From assembly GCA_020444325.1 (NCBI GenBank), contig JAHLLD010000008.1, positions 62,001 through 126,000 of the forward strand: a stretch of 64,000 nucleotides of DNA. The letters run 5' to 3'. This DNA is from a bacterium (GTDB lineage Bacteria > Bacteroidota > Ignavibacteria > SZUA-365). Made by a program: the position numbers and the translations under genes. Shown here in pieces: positions 41,824 through 50,114 of the stretch. The notes under the pieces were generated by a model. The model did no database searches. It was not told where the DNA came from and was given only the letters and a program-made list of their open reading frames with translations. Each line of letters begins with the position of its first letter. Position 1 is the stretch's first letter.

Positions 41824-42897
41824 ATGCCGACCCCACCCACACGTACCGTGCTTCACCTTGTCAACCGCCTCGATGGTGGAGGTGTGCTGCGGCATGTGCT
41901 TGATCTCGCTGACGGACTCACCACCTTCGGCTATGAAAGCAGGGTTGCGGCATGGGTACCGGAGCAAGCGCCGCTGCTGAACGATCCCAGGTTCTGCTTC
42001 CTGCCGCTGTATAATCGCACAGGCAGTCGCAAGCGTGCGATTGGCGCGTTGCGTGCCATGTCCCGGCTGCGGCAGCTTGTCGCACAGGAAAACATCTCCA
42101 TTCTGCACACCCACAGCCGCTATGCGCTGCTTCTCGGACAACGCATCGCCGCGATGCGACCGCATGTGTATACGCTGCACAATCTCTTCGATGACGAACG
42201 CGCCGCTGCACTCATTCCCCGCAGCGTCATCGTTCCTTCTTCAGCGCTGACTGCATTGATCCCAACCCGGATGAAGGACGGCAGCGCACGCATGGTGCAT
42301 GTGATTCCTCACGGCATCGATATCCCTGGAGATTGGCACCGCAGGGAGCGCAGCAGCAGGGTGTTTGCCTGGATCGGCCGCATCGAGGAGGGGAAAGGGC
42401 TCGAAATTGTCATTGAGGCGATGCGCATTCTTCGCTCCCGCGGACTGGAAGATGTGCGCCTGGAGGTATACGGCAGCGGGAGTCAGCGTGGTGCGATGGA
42501 GAATCAGGTGAAGGAGGAGGGACTTGCTGCCTTCGTGCGTTTTTATGGCTGGACGAAGGCTCCGCTCAACCGGAGTGACGGTGTGGATGTGCTCATTTTT
42601 TCTTCGCTTGCGCTGGACGCACTCGGTTATGTCAATCTTGACGCGATGGCTCGGGGTCTCCCTGTAATCGCGAGTGACCTCCCGTCGGTCGACGATCTCG
42701 TACTGCATGAAAAAACAGGGTTGCGCTATGCGCGGAGGAATGCACAGGCACTGGCAGATGCCATGCAATTTGCGGTACGGCATCCTGAACGGATGCTGGC
42801 TTACGGGGAAGCCGCTCGTGAACATGTCACCACGCATTATTCGATGCAGGGAATGCTCACGCGAACTGCAGCTGTATATGAGAGTCTGCTGCAATAA
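41824..42897 (+). CDS. GT4-family glycosyltransferase with D-x7-D in place of E-x7-E
   Basis: 357 residues from ATG 41824 (MPTPPTRTVLHLVNRLDGGG) with GAGGTAAC upstream. The N-terminal GGGVLRHVLDLADGL and the C-terminal donor-binding domain (IGRIEEGKGLEIVIEA, then DALGYVNLDAMARGLPVIASD) are of the GT-B, retaining GT4 type. The usual acidic pair E-x7-E is D-x7-D here (D in LDALG and D in NLDAM). Acceptor unknown; it probably acts with the GH13 gene immediately before it. Confidence 0.87.
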   Translation: MPTPPTRTVLHLVNRLDGGGVLRHVLDLADGLTTFGYESRVAAWVPEQAPLLNDPRFCFLPLYNRTGSRKRAIGALRAMSRLRQLVAQENISILHTHSRYALLLGQRIAAMRPHVYTLHNLFDDERAAALIPRSVIVPSSALTALIPTRMKDGSARMVHVIPHGIDIPGDWHRRERSSRVFAWIGRIEEGKGLEIVIEAMRILRSRGLEDVRLEVYGSGSQRGAMENQVKEEGLAAFVRFYGWTKAPLNRSDGVDVLIFSSLALDALGYVNLDAMARGLPVIASDLPSVDDLVLHEKTGLRYARRNAQALADAMQFAVRHPERMLAYGEAAREHVTTHYSMQGMLTRTAAVYESLLQ

Positions 42898-42924
42898 AAA
42901 AGCCCCGGTACGGATACCGGGGCT
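42895..42924 (-). terminator. Terminator for the minus-strand lipoprotein gene (convergent gap)
   Basis: AGCCCCGGTA (42901-42910) pairs with TACCGGGGCT (42915-42924), 4-base loop. On the minus strand the stem is followed by six Ts, so it terminates transcripts arriving from the gene at 42955; on the plus strand an A-run precedes the stem and only a weak tail follows it. Confidence 0.85.
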
Positions 42925-42954
42925 ATAACAGGAAATACCTGTATCGAAATTCGT

Positions 42955-43404
42955 TTATTCTTCACCGGGAATCGGCCGGTTCATGCTGCGGTAGATATCC
43001 TCGATCTGGGCGATTTCCACCTGTGCCTTTTCGTTGTCCGGATCGAGTTCCAGTGCGTGCTTGTACTCAATCAGTGCGCGGTGGTATTTCCCTTCTCGCG
43101 GGGAGACGGAGCTCTCGTATGTCATATAATCCGCGTAGGCCATGTGCGCTTCGATGAGCTCGATCTGATTTTCGGCGTTGTCTTCTTCCTTCACGGCGGC
43201 TTCAGCAGCCGAGAGCCGGTCGGCGTATTTCTGTATGTCAGGATCGATGGCAATCAGAGCTTCGTCGGAGACATCACGTTTTGCAGGCGCGGGATGCTCC
43301 ATGGCTTCCTTGACCATTGCCTTGCCGTCCGTTTTCTCCTCCTCCTGCTTGGAACAACCGGTGGCAATGAGCACGACGGCGGCCAGGAGAATGATTCTTT
43401 TCAT
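42955..43404 (-). CDS. Lipoprotein with TPR-like helical repeats
   Basis: 149 residues from ATG 43404 with GAGG upstream. Lipobox LIATGC puts the lipid-modified cysteine at about residue 16. The C-terminal part YHRALIEYKHALELDPDNEKA is a typical tetratricopeptide (TPR) unit; the middle is charged and helical. Function unknown; last gene of a minus-strand run that descends from the first ECF sigma gene. Confidence 0.75.
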   Translation of the reverse strand: MKRIILLAAVVLIATGCSKQEEEKTDGKAMVKEAMEHPAPAKRDVSDEALIAIDPDIQKYADRLSAAEAAVKEEDNAENQIELIEAHMAYADYMTYESSVSPREGKYHRALIEYKHALELDPDNEKAQVEIAQIEDIYRSMNRPIPGEE

Positions 43405-43491
43405 GGTACCTCTATTCGATTTGTTATGAGACAAGAGTGTAATACAGTAATATCCGGTCTCTGCGAGAAAACATCAAGTGCCGGGTATTCA

Positions 43492-44658
43492 TTATGAGGC
43501 AGGGTTGTCAGAGGTTGTGGCGTGTTCCGAAGCTCCACCGATTGTCGCGTAGAGCTTCTCATAGGCACTGCACTGCGCGTAATGACTGAATGCCTTGTTT
43601 GCATGCGTTCGTGCTGCGACGCCCAGCCGCAACTGCTCATCGGGGTTTCCGAGCAGTCGTGCAAGCGCTTCTGACAGTGCCTGTGGGTCACGGGGTGGCA
43701 CAAGCAGTCCACTCATGCCGTGTTGCAGAATTTCCGGCGTTCCTCCGCTGTCGGATCCAACGACAGGGAGTCCCGCGGCCATGGCTTCTATCGTTACCAT
43801 CCCATAGGTTTCTGAAAGCGAGGTGAGCGCGAAGACGTCCATTGCGGCATACGCCGGAACGACGCTTGAAGCGAAGCCGGCGAACGTAACCGCGTCGGCA
43901 ATAGCGAGTTTCGCAGCGAGGTCGCGCAGCATGCTTCCGTACTCCTGGGATTCCGCTCGGGTGTCCTCTCCGACAATCAGCAACTGCACTTCCGTGCCCT
44001 GTTCGCGAAGCAGTGCGGCGGCACGGAAAAGGAATTCCTGTCCTTTGCCTCTATCCAATCTCCCCACGGTACCCACGACCGGAACGTCCGTTTTCAATCC
44101 ATATTGCTTTCGGGCCATATCACCATCAGGCATGGCTTTGAACTGCGTGAGGTCAATACCGAATGGAATGATGTGAATTCTGTCTGGATGAATGGTGGTG
44201 TTTTCCCGGGTCTGCTCAGCGAGCGAGGGGAGCGGTGCGACCCAGGCGGAGAGCCTGGCATGCTGGAGGCGGTGAAGCAGGTCGGTCTTTGTCCCTCCAA
44301 ACTGCATGTGCTGGACATGCACGAGCTTCAGTGCATCCCGGCTCAGTGCGCGGGTGAGGATGCCGAGATTGAGGTCGCGGGTCGTGTTCAGCTGGAGGAT
44401 GTCGAGCTGATGCTCACGAAGCGTGTGCAGGAGGCGTCGTGCCGCGCCGAGATCACCGTATTTGCGTGGCGTGCCCAGCGCAAAAGCGGGTATCTCTTCA
44501 TCCTGTGCGATCTGCAGCATTGGCGAGCCGCTGCTTCCGATGATGAGAACGCGATGCCCGCGCGCGCGCATCCAACGGGCGAAGCGGAGCACGTTGAGCT
44601 CTATGCCACCGAGCGAATGCGTGGTGCAGAGTAAGCCGATACCGTATACTGCAGACAT
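43492..44658 (-). CDS. GT4-family glycosyltransferase
   Basis: 388 residues. N-terminal acceptor domain with SLGGIELNVLRFARWMRARG; C-terminal donor domain with VGRLDRGKGQEFLF, and the acidic pair in SETYGMVTIEAMAAGLPVVG (complete E-x7-E). This is the layout of lipopolysaccharide or exopolysaccharide glycosyltransferases of family GT4. The gene follows a lipoprotein gene by 40 bases. Confidence 0.88.
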   Translation of the reverse strand: MSAVYGIGLLCTTHSLGGIELNVLRFARWMRARGHRVLIIGSSGSPMLQIAQDEEIPAFALGTPRKYGDLGAARRLLHTLREHQLDILQLNTTRDLNLGILTRALSRDALKLVHVQHMQFGGTKTDLLHRLQHARLSAWVAPLPSLAEQTRENTTIHPDRIHIIPFGIDLTQFKAMPDGDMARKQYGLKTDVPVVGTVGRLDRGKGQEFLFRAAALLREQGTEVQLLIVGEDTRAESQEYGSMLRDLAAKLAIADAVTFAGFASSVVPAYAAMDVFALTSLSETYGMVTIEAMAAGLPVVGSDSGGTPEILQHGMSGLLVPPRDPQALSEALARLLGNPDEQLRLGVAARTHANKAFSHYAQCSAYEKLYATIGGASEHATTSDNPAS

Positions 44659-44698
44659 TCCGCAATATCGTGATTCTCATGAACGGGGGAAAGGGGCA

Positions 44699-45364
44699 TC
44701 AGCGTTTCAGATGCCAGCCAACGGTGTGATACTGCTCATCCTCAATATCGACGCGCAGGATGCATACGCCGGGAACGATGTACAGTACTTCGACGAGGCG
44801 GTTATTAAGCGCCACCTCGTAGCGGTTGCACAGCAATTCAATGCCAGTGGTCAGCATGGGAACGACAAGGTTGACGTCCGTCAGGCGTGTCGCGAATTCC
44901 GCACCGTTATACTGTGCCCAGGTTTCATCAGGTTGCGCCGGGTAGGGCAGGTGGAAGGAGAGCATAGGCTTTGAGTTGAGGCGAAGCGTATCATCAGGAT
45001 CCCCGGGCTGATAAAAGCCGAGTCCGGCACTGTCCTGCGCGAGCAGCATGGGAAATGCCCGCTTCGTTGTGCCCGCGGGACCGAGCAGGGTGCCATAACG
45101 CAGCAGGTAGTAGTTCATATTCTGGAAGGTCAGCTTGCGCATGAGCGCACCGATAGCGGAGCTGTTCGGCCTGGAGCGTGTTGTAACGACGTAAATCCAG
45201 AGATTCCCGTCTTCGAGAGGAAGCAGTTGATCCGGTCCCGTCGGCACGACCACGGGATCATTGCTCTCAGGAGACTTCAGCGGGGGATCGGAAGGGAAAT
45301 CACATGCCGTCAGCAGCAGAACGGCTGCAAATATCATGGACGCAATGTACCTGTATGTCATCAT
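44699..45364 (-). CDS. Lipoprotein in the first ECF sigma operon
   Basis: 221 residues; N-terminal signal with lipobox LLTAC (cysteine about residue 21), then PSDPPLKSPESND linker. The remaining domain is beta-rich (DGNLWIYVVTTRS, YYLLRYGTLLG, AQPDETWAQYNG) and matches no family I recognise. Its ATG overlaps the stop of the barrel-protein gene, so it is translated with the sigma/anti-sigma/barrel unit. Confidence 0.72.
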   Translation of the reverse strand: MMTYRYIASMIFAAVLLLTACDFPSDPPLKSPESNDPVVVPTGPDQLLPLEDGNLWIYVVTTRSRPNSSAIGALMRKLTFQNMNYYLLRYGTLLGPAGTTKRAFPMLLAQDSAGLGFYQPGDPDDTLRLNSKPMLSFHLPYPAQPDETWAQYNGAEFATRLTDVNLVVPMLTTGIELLCNRYEVALNNRLVEVLYIVPGVCILRVDIEDEQYHTVGWHLKR

Positions 45365-46836
45365 CAGAATGCCACCTGCACGCCGTAATGAATACCGAAC
45401 TTGGAGCTGACGTCGCTCTGCATGTGGAGAAGCACCGCGGGAGCGGCGTAGACATTTACGTTGCGAAACACCTGGTAGCGTGCACCGAATGCCGCTTCCA
45501 CGACCGGCGCGGAATCGGAGAACGCCGCGGAGGTCTGCAGGAAGGGCTGAAGCATGGCGCTGCCGATGTTCCAGCGCAGATAGGGTCCGACATATCCATA
45601 TGTGTAGCCCACAACGCCACCATAATCCGAAATACGTGCGACGTCCACATCGTCGCCGGGCGTTTCGTGGAAGGCATCCTGACCGACGACGACGCCGAGT
45701 TCGAGGCTGCTGGAAACGCGGTACCCGAGACGGAAGACGACATGCGTAAACATGTTGCGGAGTCCCCGCGCATTGTCCTGCGGGAACTGGTAGGCGATGC
45801 CACTTTCTGTTGAAAGGACAAAGTTATGAGACCCATCGCGCCGCAGCATGGTGATGGATTCCGGTTTCCAGGAATCCGCTTCGCGGCTTTTGATCAATGT
45901 GTGTTCGCTGTTGTACAATGTCGTACCTTCATCATCCCTTGCCACGAGCGTCGCCGTATAGCTGTCATCGGGCAGATCCTCCGCATCCCAGATCACATCG
46001 TAGGTCCCGGGTTTGCGCTGGCCTTCATCCAGCACACGTTCTTCGCCCTGTACGTGGATGGTCAGCCGCACCATGCTTGTCCGCGGGACGGCGTAGGTCA
46101 GCTGGGCCCTGTCATTGAACGGCTGCGGATAGCTTCCGGGAAGACTGAATTGATGCGGCGTCTCCAGTGTAATGAGCACGCCTTCGCGGAGGCGCTCAGG
46201 GACGGCGGGTTCGCCGCCGGGCAGCGTACTGTCCCACGACGGCAGATCAAATTTCAAGGGAAGATTCCCGTCGAGCTCGACCGAGCGGGAAAAGACTTCG
46301 CTGCTATGGAGTTCAAGGCGGTTGCCTGTTTCCCGTACAACCGCACGCTCGAGGAAAATCGTGGCGTTTAACCTGCCATCGACATAGCGCTGCGGAATCA
46401 GTGCGACACGAAGCATGTAGCGATAGCCTTCAGGAAGCATCGCCAGTTCTTCGCCGCTCTCTCCGGGACGAGGCAGATCGACGAGAATACCACCGGTGAA
46501 ATAGGATGTGGCCGCATCGTCGGGCGACACCGGTCGTGTGCCGACCTGGTGTTTTGAGGCAGTGGAAATGGCTCCCATCGCACCGTGCAGGTGCATGTCG
46601 ATCGGTCCACGCCGGTAGACGATATCTTCACCGTCGAGGCGGCGCAGGTATTCCACCGTACAGCCGAGTTTCGGCAGGCGTTCGTCGAGCGAAGCCTGTG
46701 CGATTGCCGAATTCACCTCCCGCTGGAAAATGTCTTCTTCACCGCTGCGAAGGGTGTACGGCGTGATGTCCTGTGCCTGCAGGAGGGAACCTGAAAACAG
46801 CAGCAGACCAAGTATGAAGGGAATCGACTGTTTCAT
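45364..46836 (-). CDS. Outer-membrane protein with internal FlgD-like domain and C-terminal barrel
   Basis: 490 residues with signal peptide MKQSIPFILGLLLFSGSLLQAQ. Residues about 236-305 form a FlgD/T9SS-tail-like Ig fold beginning SYPQPFNDRAQLTYAVP and running to YDVIWDAEDLPDDSYTATL; this fold is normally at the very C-terminus of secreted proteins but here is internal. Residues about 360-490 look like a small barrel (alternating strands, terminal HYGVQVAF). Start overlaps the stop of the anti-sigma gene, so it is coupled to it. Confidence 0.75.
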   Translation of the reverse strand: MKQSIPFILGLLLFSGSLLQAQDITPYTLRSGEEDIFQREVNSAIAQASLDERLPKLGCTVEYLRRLDGEDIVYRRGPIDMHLHGAMGAISTASKHQVGTRPVSPDDAATSYFTGGILVDLPRPGESGEELAMLPEGYRYMLRVALIPQRYVDGRLNATIFLERAVVRETGNRLELHSSEVFSRSVELDGNLPLKFDLPSWDSTLPGGEPAVPERLREGVLITLETPHQFSLPGSYPQPFNDRAQLTYAVPRTSMVRLTIHVQGEERVLDEGQRKPGTYDVIWDAEDLPDDSYTATLVARDDEGTTLYNSEHTLIKSREADSWKPESITMLRRDGSHNFVLSTESGIAYQFPQDNARGLRNMFTHVVFRLGYRVSSSLELGVVVGQDAFHETPGDDVDVARISDYGGVVGYTYGYVGPYLRWNIGSAMLQPFLQTSAAFSDSAPVVEAAFGARYQVFRNVNVYAAPAVLLHMQSDVSSKFGIHYGVQVAF

Positions 46837-47699
46837 TACTGTGATATTCTATCCGCGCTCGTCAGTTGTACGGAAGCGACGGTGACGAGCATTGCACTGT
46901 ACTGGTCGAGATAATTCTCGGTTTTTTCATGCGGAGTGAGCGTCTCGACGGGACGCGCATCCGCAAAGTATTCACCACTGTCGCCGTTGTTGTTTCTGTC
47001 TTCGGGCGTGACCGAGGGACGCTCTTCAGGATGCAGCTTGTTCGCGGGCGGTGTATCCACCTCGCCATGGTCCGCGCCGGTCCCGTTTCCCGCCATCGCA
47101 GGAGAGGACGCGGGTGTCGCAGGTCGCTGCTCCGTTGTCGAAACTGTTTGCGGCTGCTGCACTGAACTGGGAGCAGGGTTGTCATTGCGCGCAATGTACA
47201 CTTCGCGCGTAACCTCACGCAACTGCGTGACAGTATCCTTCTTGATGATGTACATCGTGTCGGTGAGCCGGGCGACCGGACTGCCGCTGATCGGCAGTGT
47301 TGTTTCGGGTCCGGGGAGAAGCAGCAGCACCAGCGCCGCAGCTGCAGCGGCTGTCGCCACGCCTGTGCCGAAGAGATGGACAAGTCGGAATCGGCGGGGC
47401 GCCGGCGCAGGTGCCGCTGCGGGAACAGCGGTGGACGAAGTGTCGGTGTCCTCGGCGGCGGAATTGTCAACCGCCAGGGATGCAATGCGACTGTTCAGCG
47501 CTTCATGCAATGTGGGAGGGACGGTGACATCGTCACGCAATTTCCGCAGCTTCAGTGACAGAATCAGATGCTGTCGAAGCTGCTCGGCGACTTCCGGATC
47601 GCGTTTGCAGGCGTCGAATAACTCCCGTTCCTGTTCGGCCGTGCTGCCACGGTGCAAATAGGCGGTGATCAGTTCCTGGATGCGCTCATTCATAATCAT
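46836..47699 (-). CDS. Membrane-spanning anti-sigma factor (partner of the ECF sigma upstream)
   Basis: 287 residues. The cytoplasmic N-terminal region (1-105) has the acidic, helical LFDACKRDPEVAEQLRQHL core typical of FCB-group anti-sigma factors; one transmembrane helix (about 106-128); then a periplasmic Pro/Thr/Ser-rich region (130-287). It has no zinc-binding HxxxCxxC motif. The start overlaps the sigma gene by 14 bases (8 if the second ATG at 47693 is used). Confidence 0.82.
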   Translation of the reverse strand: MIMNERIQELITAYLHRGSTAEQERELFDACKRDPEVAEQLRQHLILSLKLRKLRDDVTVPPTLHEALNSRIASLAVDNSAAEDTDTSSTAVPAAAPAPAPRRFRLVHLFGTGVATAAAAAALVLLLLPGPETTLPISGSPVARLTDTMYIIKKDTVTQLREVTREVYIARNDNPAPSSVQQPQTVSTTEQRPATPASSPAMAGNGTGADHGEVDTPPANKLHPEERPSVTPEDRNNNGDSGEYFADARPVETLTPHEKTENYLDQYSAMLVTVASVQLTSADRISQ

Positions 47700-48204
47700 T
47701 CAATATCGGTTCGAGAATCTTATGCAATTTCTGTTTTGCCCGGTGGATGCGCACTTTCACGTTGGAGAGGCTTGCACCGGTAATTTCCGCGATTTCCTTC
47801 ATCGAAAATCCTTCAAATTCCGCCAGCAGCAGTGCTTCCCGGTAATCGTCCGGCAGCTGATCCAGAGCCCGGTGGAGATGTTCTGCCTCGTTGCGCTCCA
47901 CCGCGCCATCACCGGTGACCAGAAAACGTTCCGCATTATCAATCGGCACTGAGCGTTTGTCGCTGCGCTGACGCGATTTCAGATTGTTCAGGCATTCGTT
48001 GCGCGCGATGCGGAAAAGCCAGTTTGCTTCCTTTCCTTCCTCGCGCAGTGTATGCAGCGACTGATACGCCTTCACAAACACCTCCTGATACACGTCATTG
48101 GCCAGATCCCGGTCACTGAGAACGTAAATGCAATAGGCGAGTATGCGCTTGTCGTAAAGCGCGTATAATTCGTTAAAACGCTGTCGCCGTTCGCGTTCGT
48201 TCAT
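47686..48204 (-). CDS. ECF-type RNA polymerase sigma factor (module 1)
   Basis: 172 residues. Region 2 is seen in DRDLANDVYQEVFVKAYQSL and the following NWLFRIARNECLNNL; region 4 helix-turn-helix in LLLAEFEGFSMKEIAEITGA. No sigma1.1 or region 3, so it belongs to the ECF class. It heads a tightly overlapping minus-strand operon of anti-sigma factor, barrel protein and lipoprotein. A candidate autoregulatory promoter is at 48285-48311. Confidence 0.95.
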   Translation of the reverse strand: MNERERRQRFNELYALYDKRILAYCIYVLSDRDLANDVYQEVFVKAYQSLHTLREEGKEANWLFRIARNECLNNLKSRQRSDKRSVPIDNAERFLVTGDGAVERNEAEHLHRALDQLPDDYREALLLAEFEGFSMKEIAEITGASLSNVKVRIHRAKQKLHKILEPILNDYE

Positions 48205-48284
48205 CTGTATTCCGGGGAAGCGCGTTCATGTCAGTTGTCCAGTTTACAGGCCGGGCTTTTATGTACTTGACCTGTCAGAAAACT

Positions 48285-48311
48285 GACAATCCGCATCCTG
48301 CGATGGTTACA
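48285..48311 (-). promoter_or_regulatory. Candidate ECF promoter of sigma module 1
   Basis: Minus strand TGTAACC (48305-48311), 17-base spacer, GTCAG. An AAC-containing -35 and a GTC-containing -10 element are typical of ECF-recognised promoters. The same TGTAACC...GTC pair stands upstream of the second ECF gene at 50769. The -10 lies about 80 bases before the sigma start codon. An inverted repeat TGTCAG-AAAA-CTGACA (48273-48288) overlaps the -10. The rest of the 48205-48474 gap has no convincing gene. Confidence 0.45.
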
Positions 48312-48474
48312 GGGGAATTGGAAATGCAGGAGAAAAAATACGGCTCGCTGAAGACAAGCGCCAGTAAAGGAAGTCCGGGAATACAAACCGCCTGCCGGTT
48401 GTTATACCATGTAATGGGCAGGTGCGCCGAAAAATGCTACTTTATCTGCCAGGTATCATGAACACACAGAGACC

Positions 48475-49059
48475 ATGAACACAAAAACGAACAAAAAGCC
48501 GGGGACGAAGAGGCGCTTCCCTTCGCCGCTCATCATTATCGGACTCACGGTAATCGCTCTGACCATCATCTTTCTCCTTATTTCAAACTATCTGATGGAT
48601 CATCGGGACCCGGAGATCACCCGTGTGATCAAGCAGGAGCGGGAGCAGCCGGCACATGAGGCAATCCAGTTCCGTAACGACGCGATGCTGTATTTCACCG
48701 AAGCGGAGGGCGATACCCTCACCTCCATCGCCGTCGAAATCGCGGAAGACGAGAATACACGGACGCAGGGCTTAATGGGAAGGGAACATATGGGCGAACA
48801 GCAGGGCATGCTGTTCATTTTTCCGAATGAGGAATATCGGTCGTTCTGGATGGCGAATACGCCCCTGCCGCTGGACATTATCTTCGTCAACAGCGCAGGC
48901 AGCATCGTTACCATTCAGCGCAATACCATTCCATACTCGGAAGAATCCGTCCCATCCACGGCGCCGGCGACGTATGTCGTCGAAGTCAATGCCGGGTTCT
49001 GTGACAGACACGGCGTGAGGGAAGGAAATTTCGTACGATGGATTCGAGAGGAGATGTGA
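48475..49059 (+). CDS. DUF192 family membrane-anchored protein
   Basis: 194 residues. One N-terminal membrane anchor (about 17-40), then a DUF192 domain with the family block RTQGLMGREHMGEQQGMLFI and FWMANTPLPLDIIF, facing the periplasm. The role of DUF192 is not established. First of a four-gene plus-strand unit with an HMA lipoprotein, a redoxin and a rhomboid; its TGA overlaps the next ATG. Confidence 0.9.
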   Translation: MNTKTNKKPGTKRRFPSPLIIIGLTVIALTIIFLLISNYLMDHRDPEITRVIKQEREQPAHEAIQFRNDAMLYFTEAEGDTLTSIAVEIAEDENTRTQGLMGREHMGEQQGMLFIFPNEEYRSFWMANTPLPLDIIFVNSAGSIVTIQRNTIPYSEESVPSTAPATYVVEVNAGFCDRHGVREGNFVRWIREEM

Positions 49060-49406
49060 TGAAGAAGATGAATCATACCATTCGGTTCTTGCTGCTGGTT
49101 GTCCCCGTGCTGCTGCTATTCACGGCATGCCAGCAGAATGCAGGGAACAGCAATGCGGAGGAGGAAGCTGCGGGAATGGCTGCCCCCGGTATCACCATGG
49201 TGCAGGTGTCGGCACCCGGTATGCACTGTGACGGATGCACGGCGACAGTGGAGGAGACGCTTGCGAAAATGCAGGGTGTGGATTCGGTGCATGCCGATCT
49301 CGAAAGCAAGGAGGTCACGGTGTACTGTGATACCACGCAGACCGCACGCGCTGCGCTTGTGGGAATGATCGACCGGCTTGGTTTCTCAGAGGCTCCAGGC
49401 AAATGA
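49059..49406 (+). CDS. Lipoprotein with heavy-metal-associated (HMA) domain
   Basis: 115 residues from ATG 49059. Signal with lipobox LLFTAC, linker, then a complete HMA fold: metal motif GMHCDGC in APGMHCDGCTATVEETLAK, followed by VDSVHADLESKEVTVYCD. HMA domains bind Cu(I), Zn or similar metals and normally occur in cytosolic chaperones or P-type ATPases; here the domain is on a membrane-anchored lipoprotein outside the cytoplasm. Overlaps its neighbours at both ends (TGATG and ATGA). Confidence 0.88.
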   Translation: MKKMNHTIRFLLLVVPVLLLFTACQQNAGNSNAEEEAAGMAAPGITMVQVSAPGMHCDGCTATVEETLAKMQGVDSVHADLESKEVTVYCDTTQTARAALVGMIDRLGFSEAPGK

Positions 49407-50098
49407 GCATGGATCTCAGGCGCAGTGTCGGACTCCGCGTTGGTGTGGCAGCGGCGGCCCTATTGCTGCTGCTCAGTGTAGTGCTCTTCGTGGATGGCGA
49501 ATCCGCCGGAAGCGTGGAAGAACCCCTGGTCTGCAAGGATGATGCGGAGTCCCGGCTCTCCCCGGTATTCGGATCGCGTATGAGCGACGTCGCTCTCGTC
49601 GACATGGACCAGCGTCCCGTCATGCTGCACGATCTTGCAGGCAGACGTCTGACCACAGTGATATACTGCTCATACCGTTGTCCCTGCTCCGATGGTTATA
49701 TCGACAGGTTGCGAGACTTGCGCACTGCGTTTGAACAGCGTGGCGTGTCTTTTATCGCAGTCAACGCCAACGCGGATGAAAATGTCGACGGCATGCAGGA
49801 TTATATCGAACGGAAAGACTACCCTCTTCCCGTGTACAGGGACGACATGTCCGCCGCTGCGGATATGATGCATGCGACCGTCACCCCGGAAGTCTTCGTC
49901 TTTGATCCCGCCTGGCAGCTGCAGTATCATGGACGCATCGATGATGATAAGAGCGGGTTTTTCGTGGAAGAAGAGTCCCTTCGCCTCGCGCTCGATTCCC
50001 TGCTTGCGGGGGGGACACTCAGGCACAAGGAGAAAATGAGCCTCGGCTGCGCCATCGTGCGCGACCGCCCGCTGGAAGCCGCACTTCCAAAACACTGA
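49403..50098 (+). CDS. Membrane-anchored redoxin (thioredoxin-fold) protein
   Basis: 231 residues with an N-terminal anchor (about 12-30). Thioredoxin-like fold of the redoxin/AhpC-TSA type: MLHDLAGRRLTTVIYCSYRCPCSDGY gives the active-site region, with cysteines in C-S-Y-R-C-P-C rather than a classical CxxC. Later FIAVNANADEN and TPEVFVFDPAWQL match the family. It starts four bases before the HMA lipoprotein ends. Possible role in metal or thiol handling in the periplasm, inferred from the neighbours. Confidence 0.82.
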   Translation: MSMDLRRSVGLRVGVAAAALLLLLSVVLFVDGESAGSVEEPLVCKDDAESRLSPVFGSRMSDVALVDMDQRPVMLHDLAGRRLTTVIYCSYRCPCSDGYIDRLRDLRTAFEQRGVSFIAVNANADENVDGMQDYIERKDYPLPVYRDDMSAAADMMHATVTPEVFVFDPAWQLQYHGRIDDDKSGFFVEEESLRLALDSLLAGGTLRHKEKMSLGCAIVRDRPLEAALPKH

Positions 50099-50114
50099 TC
50101 GTCATGGATTTTTG

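Noticed and set aside
48228-48461. A 77-codon plus-strand frame in the gap between the ECF sigma gene and the DUF192 gene
   Set aside because: No recognisable protein features, overlaps the candidate ECF promoter, and no Shine-Dalgarno; treated as chance.
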